From IMG/VR virus record IMGVR_UViG_3300044213_000170, positions 1 through 64,000 of that record: 64,000 nucleotides of DNA, one strand, 5' to 3'. A program made the position numbers and the translations under genes. The DNA comes from a virus. Below, one piece after another: positions 16,947 to 24,470 of this stretch. Each line of letters starts with the position of its first letter. Within the stretch, counting starts at the first letter, position 1. The notes below the pieces were generated by a model, which searched no databases, was not told where the DNA came from, and saw only the letters and a list, made by a program, of their open reading frames with translations.

Positions 16947-17245
16947 TTATTAATTCTTGCTAAAATTTCGTCGTAAAAGGTGTCCATTTCGCCACCGAAT
17001 TTTCCTTTTAATTCTTCACCTAAGAATTTGCAAAGAGTAGTATTATTTCCGGTATACGCTGCAATAAACGCCTTATGTAGATCTTTAAGGCGATCTAAAT
17101 CATTGAGATCAACCAATGGTGTATTTTCTAAGACACAATATGCAGTGATCGTTTTATCATCACCCACACTAAAAGTTTCTAGTTCAAGTACTATGTAATT
17201 TTCTTGAATTTGTTTTAAATTTTCATCACCCAATATGATATTCAT
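16943..17245 (-). CDS. Unknown 100-residue phage protein
   Basis: This small acidic soluble protein (LELETFSVGDDKTITAYCVLENTPL, then helices ending FYDEILARINN) overlaps the start region of the gamma-glutamylcyclotransferase-like gene by 20 bp and so is probably co-translated with it. I do not recognise a family. Confidence 0.6.
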   Translation of the reverse strand: MNIILGDENLKQIQENYIVLELETFSVGDDKTITAYCVLENTPLVDLNDLDRLKDLHKAFIAAYTGNNTTLCKFLGEELKGKFGGEMDTFYDEILARINN

Positions 17246-17675
17246 TTTTGTCAGGAACCTCGTCTAATGCTTTGAATACAGGAATTAAATCTATTCCGTG
17301 TTGAATATAACCCTGGGCAACAGTTTTCAAATATGAATCGCTAGGCATTCCGGGTCTATCATAAAACCCTGACATATAATAAATCATGGCTCTAATGGTT
17401 TGATTATTGTGTTTAATAGAAACTTCTTTTTTCTTATAAAATTCAGGATAACCTTCTAATGCATCTAATGCACGTTCGCAATTATCGGTGATCGACCATA
17501 GTACACATTCCATACTTTCTCCTGTCGCAGGAGTTATGTCACAGAATGTTTTAAATGCAAGTTTATGATTTTCTAATTTAACTTTCCCTAAACTTTTTGC
17601 AGAAGGGCATCTCTTTCGCATCTCAGTTAAATTAGTATTCATGCCATAGGCAAGATAAAATTTTCTTGTGTTCAT
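17226..17675 (-). CDS. Gamma-glutamylcyclotransferase-like (GGCT/AIG2) protein
   Basis: The 149-residue protein has the family start FYLAYGMNTN (the YGxN loop that binds the gamma-glutamyl moiety) and ALDALEGYPEFYKK, supplying the catalytic Glu. Length is typical of the fold. Family members release 5-oxoproline from gamma-glutamyl peptides or amines, so a role in glutathione or gamma-glutamylamine turnover is possible. It overlaps the exonuclease stop by four bases (ATGA). Confidence 0.82.
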   Translation of the reverse strand: MNTRKFYLAYGMNTNLTEMRKRCPSAKSLGKVKLENHKLAFKTFCDITPATGESMECVLWSITDNCERALDALEGYPEFYKKKEVSIKHNNQTIRAMIYYMSGFYDRPGMPSDSYLKTVAQGYIQHGIDLIPVFKALDEVPDKNEYHIG

Positions 17676-18205
17676 AGTTCTGTCAAGTTATATTTTTTAA
17701 CAGCCATCTGAACCGCCTGTGCTTGACTTACACAGTCGGCTAATGCATTGTGTAACATAGCTCCGGGTTGACGACTATCTCCCAATGCTTTAAGTAATGT
17801 TCTACTGTCACGAATCGTATAGAACGGCCAAGGAACAGGCTTTCCTAGTTGCCTATATAAATTTTCTAGGATAACAATATCGAATACAGTACCTTGTGCC
17901 CAAATTCGGGTAGCGCCTACTACAAATCGATTTAGCTCTTTTGAGAATTCTTCGAGACTTACACGATCGTGCTCACCCATTGCTTCCTCTCGAACTTCTT
18001 CGTTTTGTGTACCCCACCAATCTACGGTACCTTGATCTACATTTCTGCCTAATGCAATTTGCTCATCTACGTTTATGCGAAAATACAGCCCGCTGTCTAA
18101 CTCTTGATTTGTATCAAATGGATTAAACTTGACTGCTCCAAAAGTCAAAATAACACTGTCGGGGCTAGTAGCCAGTGTTTCGATATCTAGCATTATGTCT
18201 GACAT
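17672..18205 (-). CDS. dexA: DexA-like 3'-5' exonuclease (DEDD family)
   Basis: The 177-residue protein carries Exo I (MLDIETLATSPD), Exo II (IWAQGTVFDIVILENL) and Exo III (LHNALADCVSQAQ), giving the DEDDh-type catalytic residues. TVDWW matches the STIEWW region of T4 DexA. Such enzymes trim 3' ends of DNA or RNA and in T4 help host DNA breakdown. It is shorter than T4 DexA (227 residues). It begins directly after the ClpS stop. Confidence 0.85.
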   Translation of the reverse strand: MSDIMLDIETLATSPDSVILTFGAVKFNPFDTNQELDSGLYFRINVDEQIALGRNVDQGTVDWWGTQNEEVREEAMGEHDRVSLEEFSKELNRFVVGATRIWAQGTVFDIVILENLYRQLGKPVPWPFYTIRDSRTLLKALGDSRQPGAMLHNALADCVSQAQAVQMAVKKYNLTEL

Positions 18206-18520
18206 TTAATTACTCGGTTCTAATTTTACTATTAACGGAAACCCATTACTTCTTGCTAGCAATGAGACTTCTACTCCTTTTTGCTCAGCAAGTTCATACG
18301 GCATTGTGGCGACAATGGCACTACCATCAGTATGGATTTTCATGGTCATTTCGTCCGCCGATTCTCTTGCGTAGTCAAAGAAAATAATTAATGTTTCAAC
18401 AACAAACTCCTGAGTAGTTACTTCGTCGTTGATATAGATGATATTGTATTCCGGAGGAGGTTTGATGTCCTCTCGGGGTTTAATTTTATGTACAATGGTT
18501 GGGTCTGCTTGTTCTGACAT
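18206..18520 (-). CDS. clpS: ClpS adaptor of the ClpAP protease
   Basis: The 104-residue protein has the complete ClpS core: PPPEYNIIYINDEVTTQEFV, FFDYARESADEMTMKIHTDG and ATMPYELAEQKGVEV. The N-degron pocket residues Asn-Asp (IND) and His (KIHTDG) are conserved, so it should bind N-end-rule substrates and deliver them to host ClpA. The flexible N-terminal tail needed for delivery is present. A phage copy could redirect host proteolysis. The gene lies directly downstream of the hsp20 terminator. Confidence 0.92.
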   Translation of the reverse strand: MSEQADPTIVHKIKPREDIKPPPEYNIIYINDEVTTQEFVVETLIIFFDYARESADEMTMKIHTDGSAIVATMPYELAEQKGVEVSLLARSNGFPLIVKLEPSN

Positions 18521-18535
18521 ATGATTTATAAATTA

Positions 18536-18561
18536 AAAAGGAAGCTGTTACGCTTCCTTTT
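18536..18561 (-). terminator. Rho-independent terminator after hsp20
   Basis: A perfect 10-bp inverted repeat (AAAAGGAAGC ... GCTTCCTTTT, 6-base loop) lies between hsp20 and clpS. Both strands have an oligo-T side, so it can act bidirectionally; on the minus strand it ends the hsp20 transcript. Confidence 0.85.
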
Positions 18562-18602
18562 ATTTTAACATAGAGACTAATTATTGTCAACTATATTATG
18601 GA

Positions 18603-19046
18603 TTACTTTTGAAAAGTAATTTGGATTTTTTTAGGTTTTTGTGCCTCGGGAATCACTTGTTCCAACGTAACGGTTAAAATACCATTTTGTACAGTAGCAT
18701 TACGAACTTCTACATTGTCGGCCAATGTAAAGGTGCGGTCGAAACTGCGATTACTGATACCTTTGTAAATATAGTCGGTTTCCTGATCTTTCTTGGGTTG
18801 GTTACCCTTGATAGTTAGACTATTTTCTTTAAGTTCGATATCAATTTCTTCTTCCGAAAATCCCGCAACAGCTAACTCGATAACATAGTGTGTTTCGTCA
18901 AGTTTAGCAATATTATATGGGGGATATTTGTCGTCGCTGCGACTGTTGGCGAATGATCGATTCATTTCGTCGAATAAACGATTGAAACCAATTGCATGAC
19001 GAGCAAAGCTCGGAAGATCGATGGTACGAATGTCATAGTTTGTCAT
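18603..19046 (-). CDS. hsp20: Small heat-shock protein Hsp20 (IbpA-like)
   Basis: The 147-residue protein has an N-terminal FDEMNRSF segment and an alpha-crystallin domain (about 40-130: YNIAKLDETHYVIELAVAGFSEEEI, then LTIKGN, NRSFDRTFTL, NGILTVTLEQ). The tail ends with PKKIQITF. It should hold unfolding proteins in a refoldable state and may protect virion assembly. It has its own sigma70 promoter, a late-type element, a structured leader, a strong ribosome-binding site (AAGGAG) and its own terminator, so it is an independently controlled and probably highly expressed unit. Confidence 0.95.
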   Translation of the reverse strand: MTNYDIRTIDLPSFARHAIGFNRLFDEMNRSFANSRSDDKYPPYNIAKLDETHYVIELAVAGFSEEEIDIELKENSLTIKGNQPKKDQETDYIYKGISNRSFDRTFTLADNVEVRNATVQNGILTVTLEQVIPEAQKPKKIQITFQK

Positions 19047-19080
19047 ATTATATTCTCCTTAAAAAGCAAGTTAATGACCT

Positions 19081-19103
19081 GTAGACCCCACCCGGGCATC
19101 TAC
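19081..19103 (-). promoter_or_regulatory. Hairpin in the hsp20 leader
   Basis: The 5' leader of hsp20 contains an inverted repeat GTAGA...TCTAC enclosing CCC/GGG pairs, about 20 bases upstream of the AAGGAG ribosome-binding site. It could be a regulatory stem such as an RNA thermometer, but the ribosome-binding site is not obviously inside the stem. Confidence 0.35.
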
Positions 19104-19108
19104 ATTAG

Positions 19109-19142
19109 TATTTATTATAATAAAATCACTACCGACTGTCAA
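19109..19142 (-). promoter_or_regulatory. hsp20 promoter: sigma70-type overlapping late-type element
   Basis: On the minus strand TTGACA (19137-19142) is followed after exactly 17 bp by TATAAT (19114-19119). The sequence continues AATAAATA (19109-19116), a late-promoter-like octamer overlapping the -10. The gene may thus be read both early and late. The -35 lies inside the end of the upstream gene. Confidence 0.75.
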
Positions 19143-19407
19143 TTGATTTGGTTACTATTTTTGGTTCCACAAATCGATAATCTTTGAGATATTCTACTAT
19201 TTTGGGAAGCGGATGTTCAGGATCCCAAGTTAAAGCAAAGAACTCGTACAGTGATTGGTTTTTGAGAAATACTCTAATAGTGAATTTTACTGGTTTAATT
19301 CTAACTATTTCAATTGAGTAGCGTTCGCCCCAAACTCGAATTTGCTCCAGAATTACTTGATGAACGTACCAAATATCTTCGATAGGTAAAGCAAATTCGA
19401 TATACAT
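19129..19407 (-). CDS. Unknown protein coupled to bS21
   Basis: The 92-residue protein begins at the ATG at 19407, which overlaps the bS21 stop (TGATG). It is rich in aromatic and hydrophobic strand-like segments (YIEFALPIEDIWYVHQVI, IRVFLKNQSLYEFF). It is presumably translated together with bS21. I do not recognise the family. Confidence 0.6.
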   Translation of the reverse strand: MYIEFALPIEDIWYVHQVILEQIRVWGERYSIEIVRIKPVKFTIRVFLKNQSLYEFFALTWDPEHPLPKIVEYLKDYRFVEPKIVTKSIDSR

Positions 19408-19649
19408 CAATAAAGACGTTTAGGCAACTGCTGCGACCTTAGGTGCTTTTGCCAGCGATTTTTGGCCGCGGATTTTTTCTTTTTTCGTGTAATTGTCGGT
19501 TTTTCAAAAAACTCTTTATCTCGCAGAATTTGTAGCAATCCGTTGTCTGCAATTTTCTTTTTAAATTTTCTAAGAGCCTTTTCAATATTGTCGTCTTTGA
19601 CAAAAACTGCTGTTCCTCTGATTCGTTGACGTCTGTCTGGAAAACTCAT
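19407..19649 (-). CDS. rpsU: Ribosomal protein bS21
   Basis: The 80-residue protein matches bS21: GTAVFVKDDNIEKALRKFKKKI, LRDKEFFEKPTITRKKK and a strongly basic Arg/Lys/Gln-rich C-terminus. bS21 sits near the anti-Shine-Dalgarno end of 16S rRNA and influences initiation. Phage copies are known in large phages and are thought to bias host ribosomes toward phage mRNAs. Length is slightly greater than E. coli bS21 (71 residues). Confidence 0.92.
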   Translation of the reverse strand: MSFPDRRQRIRGTAVFVKDDNIEKALRKFKKKIADNGLLQILRDKEFFEKPTITRKKKKSAAKNRWQKHLRSQQLPKRLY

Positions 19650-19684
19650 TTTAATCCTTTAAATTAATATAGTATATATCTTTT

Positions 19685-20392
19685 TTATGATATAACAGTT
19701 AATATTTTCTGAATCCACCGAGACAAATCTTGTTGTCTCTCGGGGTGTGAATAATCGTCAGGGTTTGACGGATCTACTCCGTCGGCGGCATAACTGCGTT
19801 CTTTAAAAGTTTCGTCATTATTGCCTCCGGTAACATCGGCTCGATCATGAAATACTTCTACCGCAATATTTTTTAGTCTACCTGCTGGGGCTGTTACATT
19901 ATAAATCCACCAATCACTATGTGCAACAGGACTTATACAACCAAATGTATCAATCCAACTGCGAGGGATAATGGGAAATAATGCGAATGGATGATTCATA
20001 CTAACACAAGGCATACGCAATAATCCAAAATAGCCGTCTTGCTCGATTATTTTTTCATCCCAATTGTCGGTTAACATTAATGCATCGTCATTCCAAAACA
20101 TCAACCAATCACCAGAAGCTTTTTCACCCAAAAAGTTAACATAACGATTTAACTTTAGATATCCAAACCTTTCAGTTTCAAAAACCTTAGAGCTGGCATT
20201 TACTTGCTGGATAAACGGGAACCAAGTAGTGGAAAAAAATTCTCTACTTTCTGCATCATCATCGTCGTATGCAATTAAAATTTCAAGTTGCTCGGGATGT
20301 TTGGCCGTAGCCAATAAACTACCTATACTTTTAATAACTGCTGCAGATCGTTTTCTTGTAGGTAATAAAATTGATATTTTAGGTGTGGTCAT
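19685..20392 (-). CDS. Family 2-type glycosyltransferase
   Basis: The 235-residue protein has the GT-A start ISILLPTRKRSAAVIKSI, an acidic DDDDAE stretch, the nucleotide-sugar motif WLMFWNDDALM (a DxD equivalent) and the acceptor-side SDWWIYN. It lacks membrane segments. It could glycosylate virion proteins, DNA or host surface glycans. Its start overlaps the end of the large membrane-protein gene by 14 bp. Confidence 0.75.
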   Translation of the reverse strand: MTTPKISILLPTRKRSAAVIKSIGSLLATAKHPEQLEILIAYDDDDAESREFFSTTWFPFIQQVNASSKVFETERFGYLKLNRYVNFLGEKASGDWLMFWNDDALMLTDNWDEKIIEQDGYFGLLRMPCVSMNHPFALFPIIPRSWIDTFGCISPVAHSDWWIYNVTAPAGRLKNIAVEVFHDRADVTGGNNDETFKERSYAADGVDPSNPDDYSHPERQQDLSRWIQKILTVIS

Positions 20393-21998
20393 CTGTTCCT
20401 AGACGTTTGAGTTCTTCGGCCACTAATTCCTGTTCGGTGGCACTTAATTGATCTAATTCATACTCACCCGATGTAAGTTTATCTATTAGGAAATTAATAT
20501 ATTGTTTATCGTAAGTATAGCTATCGGTTAACTCTTTGTCAACTTCTATCCACTTGAATCCATTAAATTTGAACAATTTATTTGGTATGATATCTACTCG
20601 TAGGAACATATCTCCTTTGGCTGCGGAATTCGGAAATTGCGAGCCGAAGGTTGTTGAGGTGTCGATCTGTGCCGTATTATCAGCACGTAACCCTATTTTT
20701 ACAGCTAATTCTGGATGTTCCAAAGCAAAAATGTCTGCATGCATTTTTTTACCAGCAACTTCAATATAGTCTGATTCTTGTATTCTTTTAACCGACTTGT
20801 GAATCTCGTCTTGTTTGCCATCGACTATATCAACCACCGACGTTGGATCCTCTGCTATAGGTTCGTCCTTAGGTCCAAATTTATCCCATATGGCCTGAAC
20901 ATCTGCGTAGGAAAGCTCTTGATCCTGCTGGTCGGGCGGTAAGAGATCAGGATCGGTTTCCTGAACCGTTAATGGTTCCATTGGTTCGATTTCTGCAATA
21001 GCGTTATTTGCTTGTTCTACCAATTTATTATCTTCCTCTATAGAGGAAAATGTTTCTGCAATATCCACGGTCTTGTCATCGGGTAGTTCCTCTATTACTG
21101 CGCCTGGAATAGGTTCCCCGTTGTCCAGTGCCCTGGCAATTGTTCGTCCTCGATCAAAAAATTCCTGTAGTTCCGGATCGTTTTCTAATTCTCGCTTAAA
21201 TTCTTCTTCGGATATTTTTTCTTGCTGTTCGGTTTCTTTATCTTCTTTGGCCCAACGTAAACTTTGTTGTGCAGCTAAAATTAATACCAATGCCAATGGA
21301 TCAAATACTGCAACAATAATAATAATGACAAAACGAACTGCTTTTTCTAAAATAGATGTGTCCGGGTTGTCACTATATAATAATGCCGCAATATATTTTA
21401 TTGGGCCAACTTCTGCTTCAACTTTTCTAACCTCTGATCGAATAGGCGCGGATTCGTCATTAAGAGTAGCAATAAGCTTCTGGTTGGTTTCGATGTCTTT
21501 GGCCAACGTATTCCTATCACGCGACTGTGACTTACGGATACTGTTGGCTTTGTCGGCACCTTTTTCATCTGAACTTCGTACCATGACCTGGTCGACAGCC
21601 TCATCCATCTGTTTAAGTTGCTTGCGGTCACTTTCAATATTTTCTCTTGCAGTTTTAATTTTTTCATCATAGATTGCTATCTTTCCTTGAACATCACCAC
21701 TTACTAAACTTTGATCGCTATGTGCTTTACTTAAGAAACCGAAGATACCCATAGAAGTCAGTAGCATAAGAAATGCCACTGCCGGAACCAAATACAATTT
21801 ATACGTGATTTTTGCACGATCCCAATTTAATTTTAACCATACTGCGGCCGTTACTTTACCTATTTCTAGACTAGCACCCATAATAATAATAGGAATAAGT
21901 GCCGCACTAAAGATAGCAGTTAACCCGACGATACTATAGTAAGCAGCAACACAGCTAATTACTAATGCAACAAATAATGTGAATAACCCAAATATCAT
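20379..21998 (-). CDS. Large membrane protein with coiled coil and acidic tail
   Basis: The 539-residue protein has two or three N-terminal membrane helices (FTLFVALVISCVAAYYSIVGL, FSAALIPIIIMGASLEIGKV, YLVPAVAFLMLLTSMGIFGFL). A long Lys/Glu/Asp-rich coiled coil (about 105-195) follows, then another membrane helix (VIIIIVAVFDPLALVLILAA) and a roughly 270-residue soluble acidic tail. The pattern is common among T4-like marine phages, where it is annotated only as a membrane or virion protein. A CTAAATAC late-type element lies five bases before the ATG, so it may be a late, nearly leaderless gene. Confidence 0.7.
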   Translation of the reverse strand: MIFGLFTLFVALVISCVAAYYSIVGLTAIFSAALIPIIIMGASLEIGKVTAAVWLKLNWDRAKITYKLYLVPAVAFLMLLTSMGIFGFLSKAHSDQSLVSGDVQGKIAIYDEKIKTARENIESDRKQLKQMDEAVDQVMVRSSDEKGADKANSIRKSQSRDRNTLAKDIETNQKLIATLNDESAPIRSEVRKVEAEVGPIKYIAALLYSDNPDTSILEKAVRFVIIIIVAVFDPLALVLILAAQQSLRWAKEDKETEQQEKISEEEFKRELENDPELQEFFDRGRTIARALDNGEPIPGAVIEELPDDKTVDIAETFSSIEEDNKLVEQANNAIAEIEPMEPLTVQETDPDLLPPDQQDQELSYADVQAIWDKFGPKDEPIAEDPTSVVDIVDGKQDEIHKSVKRIQESDYIEVAGKKMHADIFALEHPELAVKIGLRADNTAQIDTSTTFGSQFPNSAAKGDMFLRVDIIPNKLFKFNGFKWIEVDKELTDSYTYDKQYINFLIDKLTSGEYELDQLSATEQELVAEELKRLGTDDHT

Positions 21999-22019
21999 AA
22001 AAAGTATTTAGTATCCTTT

Positions 22020-22370
22020 TTAAGTAATTTTAATATGCTGTTTATTGGCACGATCAGAAAATATATTTCTGCCGCGTTCTCGAATCAGATCCGCTGACCC
22101 TTGTGGATCATTGTTGAACATCTGTTTAATGTCTGTTGCGGTGATTCCATCCTCGACATCTATGGCATAAATTTCGTAATGTCTTTGAGGATTATATCTG
22201 GCTCTAAGCACTAACATATTTAGCAGACTATTTGGATTGTGTGATCTGTTGTTGTCTCCGTCGTAGGTGCCAGCTAATATATCGAAAGTTACTTGTCTAT
22301 CTGCCTCGGTGGCATTAAACACACATTCTACACCGAGTTGATCCCAACTAATAATAAAAGTCTCAGCCAT
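22020..22370 (-). CDS. Unknown 116-residue early protein
   Basis: The soluble protein (FIISWDQLGVECVFNATEADRQ, then LLNMLVLRARYNPQRHYEIY and a C-terminal basic helix) starts after an AAGGGG ribosome-binding site. It is preceded by a sigma70-like promoter at 22391-22419, so it is likely an early gene. No recognised family. Confidence 0.65.
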   Translation of the reverse strand: MAETFIISWDQLGVECVFNATEADRQVTFDILAGTYDGDNNRSHNPNSLLNMLVLRARYNPQRHYEIYAIDVEDGITATDIKQMFNNDPQGSADLIRERGRNIFSDRANKQHIKIT

Positions 22371-22390
22371 AAAAATCCCCTTCAGGGACT

Positions 22391-22419
22391 ATTATAATCT
22401 ATAAAGTCAACAAAATCAA
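22391..22419 (-). promoter_or_regulatory. Sigma70-type promoter for 22020-22370
   Basis: TTGATT (22414-22419), 17 bp, TATAAT (22391-22396) on the minus strand, about 20 bases before the start codon. A small hairpin TCCC-TGAA-GGGGA follows in the leader. Confidence 0.7.
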
Positions 22420-22420
22420 A

Positions 22421-22616
22421 TTATTGATAACCGTAATGTAAGGACATTTTATTAATTTCATCATCGGTCAAGTGCTCGGGCTCGGTACTCGGGCATTTCC
22501 GAAAAAGTTGTTGTTAGATACAACGAATGTAATTGTTGATTTCGTTTTCGGAATTCCGAAAACAATTGATTATTTACAAAATGAGCCATTTCAATCTCAG
22601 TAGCTAAATTACTCAT
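22421..22616 (-). pseudogene. Small gene with apparent +1 frameshift at a T5/A5 run
   Basis: From the ATG at 22616, which overlaps the upstream stop as ATGA, 51 codons run to a TGA at 22461. In the +1 frame, immediately after the homopolymer at 22502-22506, a convincing C-terminus continues to a TAA at 22421 (FRKCPSTEPEHLTDDEINKM...). Removing one base of the run joins both parts into a 65-residue protein. This is therefore a sequencing indel, a natural frameshift or a programmed shift. Function unknown. Confidence 0.5.
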
Positions 22617-22876
22617 TTCCCCAATAGGTTTGGAACTGCTGGTTGCTTAAGCATATACATTATAACATCGGCACAATCAACTATAACAACATCCCATGGA
22701 TACTTATTACCGTCGAAAGTACAACGTTTATTACTAACTTCTTCAACCCTAAGCATCTTGGGATTAATTTTAACTATCTTTCCAATCACTAAACTATTTC
22801 TGTGCGGGAAGGCCACGCAATCGTTTAACTGTATTTCTTTGCCCAACTTGTCTAAATGAATGGGAATTTCTTTCAT
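22613..22876 (-). CDS. Unknown 87-residue protein, SH3-like
   Basis: This small basic beta-rich protein has the pattern LGKEIQLNDCVAFPHRNSLVIGKIVKINPKML, typical of short SH3-like barrels seen in phage early proteins. It overlaps both neighbours by ATGA, so it is translated in a chain. Function unknown. Confidence 0.65.
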   Translation of the reverse strand: MKEIPIHLDKLGKEIQLNDCVAFPHRNSLVIGKIVKINPKMLRVEEVSNKRCTFDGNKYPWDVVIVDCADVIMYMLKQPAVPNLLGK

Positions 22877-23445
22877 TTTCTTAATATCCCTATAATTTCA
22901 TCAAAGGTGGCATCTTTCCAGTACCATTTAATAAATTGTCTCAGACCTGCTTTGTGTGCTGTTACTGTATGAATTTGTGCCACATTAAATAGGTACAGCT
23001 CATTGGTGCTGGCTGTAAATTCATCAACATACTCTACTTGATCCCAAGTATAGACGTTCGCAGTATCTTTACCTGGATACACCGTGGGAGTTGCGTGGCC
23101 TTTTACTTTAAAAAACTGTGTAGTCGACTCGGCCGGATTAGAGTAATAATTGGCACATACAGATATACCGTGGTCAACGTGTGGGTTCAAGGAGCCTGCA
23201 CTCGCATTGTTGACCTCAGCAACTACGACCTCAGCAACCATAACGTTATCCGGGGGCAAGGCATCCCACGGCATCTCATCAGGCAACAAACTATTTAGAT
23301 AGTCCTTGTCTTTAATATCATAATATGATATCACAGGAAACGGATGATTTCCATATGACGTCAAGAATGCTCCCTTCAATCGTTCGAAATCAAGATCTTC
23401 CTTTAACTTAAAGTCAAGTTTCTGATACATTACATTTTTCGCCAT
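22873..23445 (-). CDS. Putative 2OG-Fe(II) oxygenase-like protein
   Basis: The 190-residue protein has HVDHG (an HxD pair, about residues 90-94), a distal His in QIHTV and a following Arg in LRQFIKWYW. These could be the Fe(II) and 2-oxoglutarate ligands of a double-stranded beta-helix oxygenase. The overall length fits. The substrate is unknown, and the match rests on motifs only. Confidence 0.6.
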   Translation of the reverse strand: MAKNVMYQKLDFKLKEDLDFERLKGAFLTSYGNHPFPVISYYDIKDKDYLNSLLPDEMPWDALPPDNVMVAEVVVAEVNNASAGSLNPHVDHGISVCANYYSNPAESTTQFFKVKGHATPTVYPGKDTANVYTWDQVEYVDEFTASTNELYLFNVAQIHTVTAHKAGLRQFIKWYWKDATFDEIIGILRK

Positions 23446-23658
23446 TTATACTCCCAGTTTTAACAACATCATAAGATACTCTGCAGGCTGCTCGGGCTTA
23501 CCGTCACGATGACTAATCTTGTTATAGCACTTGGAGCAGAAGGTGCCCGAGATTTTAAAATATCCCGAGCAGACCCACCATTGCTCACGATCACGATAGT
23601 CGTCTTCGTGAGGTTTAGTCTTACCACAGCCTCGACAAGTCGTTTTAAGTTCAAACAT
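23446..23658 (-). CDS. Small zinc-finger protein
   Basis: The protein has 70 residues from the ATG at 23658, which overlaps the stop of the upstream membrane ORF (TAATG). Two Cys pairs, CRGCGKTK and CSKCYNK, about 30 residues apart with a WWVCSGYF strand between them, indicate a treble-clef-like zinc site. It is one base from the next gene. Probably a small regulatory or nuclease-like early protein. Confidence 0.65.
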   Translation of the reverse strand: MFELKTTCRGCGKTKPHEDDYRDREQWWVCSGYFKISGTFCSKCYNKISHRDGKPEQPAEYLMMLLKLGV

Positions 23659-23786
23659 TACATCCCCGCAATCATTGCCGCCAACACAATCCACCATCCG
23701 CTGTATGGACTTTGTATGATCTATACCGCGAATGCTAGAACTGCTAATATGCGTAGAGTTTTATTACATTCCATATTAGACCTCAT
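23658..23786 (-). CDS. Two-helix membrane ORF interrupted by an in-frame TAG
   Basis: From an ATG at 23786 the frame encodes a short basic start and a hydrophobic helix (LRILAVLAFAV). A TAG follows at 23721-23723, then 20 further codons (IIQSPYSGWWIVLAAMIAGM) to a TAA that overlaps the next ATG as TAATG. The second half is also membrane-like and keeps the translational coupling, so the whole may be one 41-residue protein read through the TAG. Alternatively it is a decayed gene. Confidence 0.4.
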
Positions 23787-23790
23787 TGAC

Positions 23791-23943
23791 TCAAATGTGT
23801 TTTCCAAAAATACAATAAATTACAAACCATTTTTCGGGCTTATTGTCGATCCAATATGGGTTGACACGAAAGGTAATCTCCCAATCTCTACTGAATTGAA
23901 AATGCCTCGTGCCAAACCTAATGTTAAACCAAAGATTGCTCAT
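23791..23943 (-). CDS. Small aromatic-rich ORF of the ATGA chain
   Basis: The 50 codons start at 23943 with an ATGA overlap to the upstream stop at 23940. The product is rich in Trp, Phe and Arg (FGTRHFQFSRDWEITFRV) and resembles in style the beta-strand protein at 24153-24470. The overlap and consistent composition support translation. Function unknown. Confidence 0.5.
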   Translation of the reverse strand: MSNLWFNIRFGTRHFQFSRDWEITFRVNPYWIDNKPEKWFVIYCIFGKHI

Positions 23944-24149
23944 AGTTCAATTCCGAAATGTGCCAACACACTATTCTTTACAGTTAACCGATCATCTGGA
24001 TGCGAATTTATAGGCATACTGATTTCAGCAATACCGGCACATTCTTTAACAATCGATTCAGAAAAATTTTCCAGAAATTTAACCTGGCCCGCCCATGTAT
24101 CATCGTTATTAATTGCTTGTTCCCATAAATGTTTGATTCGCTCGTTCAT
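23940..24149 (-). CDS. Small early protein, HFG-E family member 1
   Basis: The 69-residue helical protein has the layout shared with 24467-24721 and 24929-25210: an ER-K-L-EQA start, a FAE/FSE-IV-ECA helix and the terminal signature HFGIEL. This is a paralogous family of tiny phage proteins. It overlaps the following ORF by ATGA. Confidence 0.6.
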   Translation of the reverse strand: MNERIKHLWEQAINNDDTWAGQVKFLENFSESIVKECAGIAEISMPINSHPDDRLTVKNSVLAHFGIEL

Positions 24150-24152
24150 ACT

Positions 24153-24470
24153 TTACCACCACTTCTCTACTTCTTCTGGATTGTTATAATCGACCCAACG
24201 ATTTGCATCACAATTCCAATGACGATTATCACTGATGCCTAGTCGGATTCCGAGTCCAAGTACTCGCAACTTAAACTTTGGTCCGGCGTGACTTTGGCCT
24301 CGCCAACGTGTGTCAATGCTTAAATCAAACCAATCCCAAGTATAGAAATCAATGCCCCACTCAAAAGTTTTGTTTTTAGTGATAGCGTGATCGGCTTGCC
24401 CGAGATCTCGCCACGGACTCGTGGTGTCATTATGCCACGGGTTCTGAATAGAAAATCCAATATAAATCAT
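24153..24470 (-). CDS. Unknown beta-rich 105-residue early protein
   Basis: This Trp-rich protein (FEWGIDFYTWDWFDLSIDTRW, FKLRVLGLGIRLGI) looks like an all-beta sheet. It overlaps the preceding gene's stop by ATGA at 24467-24470 and ends three bases before the next start, so it is embedded in a translational chain. No function recognised. Confidence 0.6.
   Translation of the reverse strand: MIYIGFSIQNPWHNDTTSPWRDLGQADHAITKNKTFEWGIDFYTWDWFDLSIDTRWRGQSHAGPKFKLRVLGLGIRLGISDNRHWNCDANRWVDYNNPEEVEKWW

Noticed and set aside
21073-21672. 199-codon Ser-rich frame on the plus strand
   Set aside because: Antisense to the coiled coil of the membrane protein at 20379-21998; Ser/Leu-rich shadow with no ribosome-binding site.
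23509-24189. 226-codon open frame on the plus strand
   Set aside because: It runs antisense to a chain of small minus-strand genes with ATGA couplings, and its translation is low-complexity without recognisable motifs; it is a shadow.
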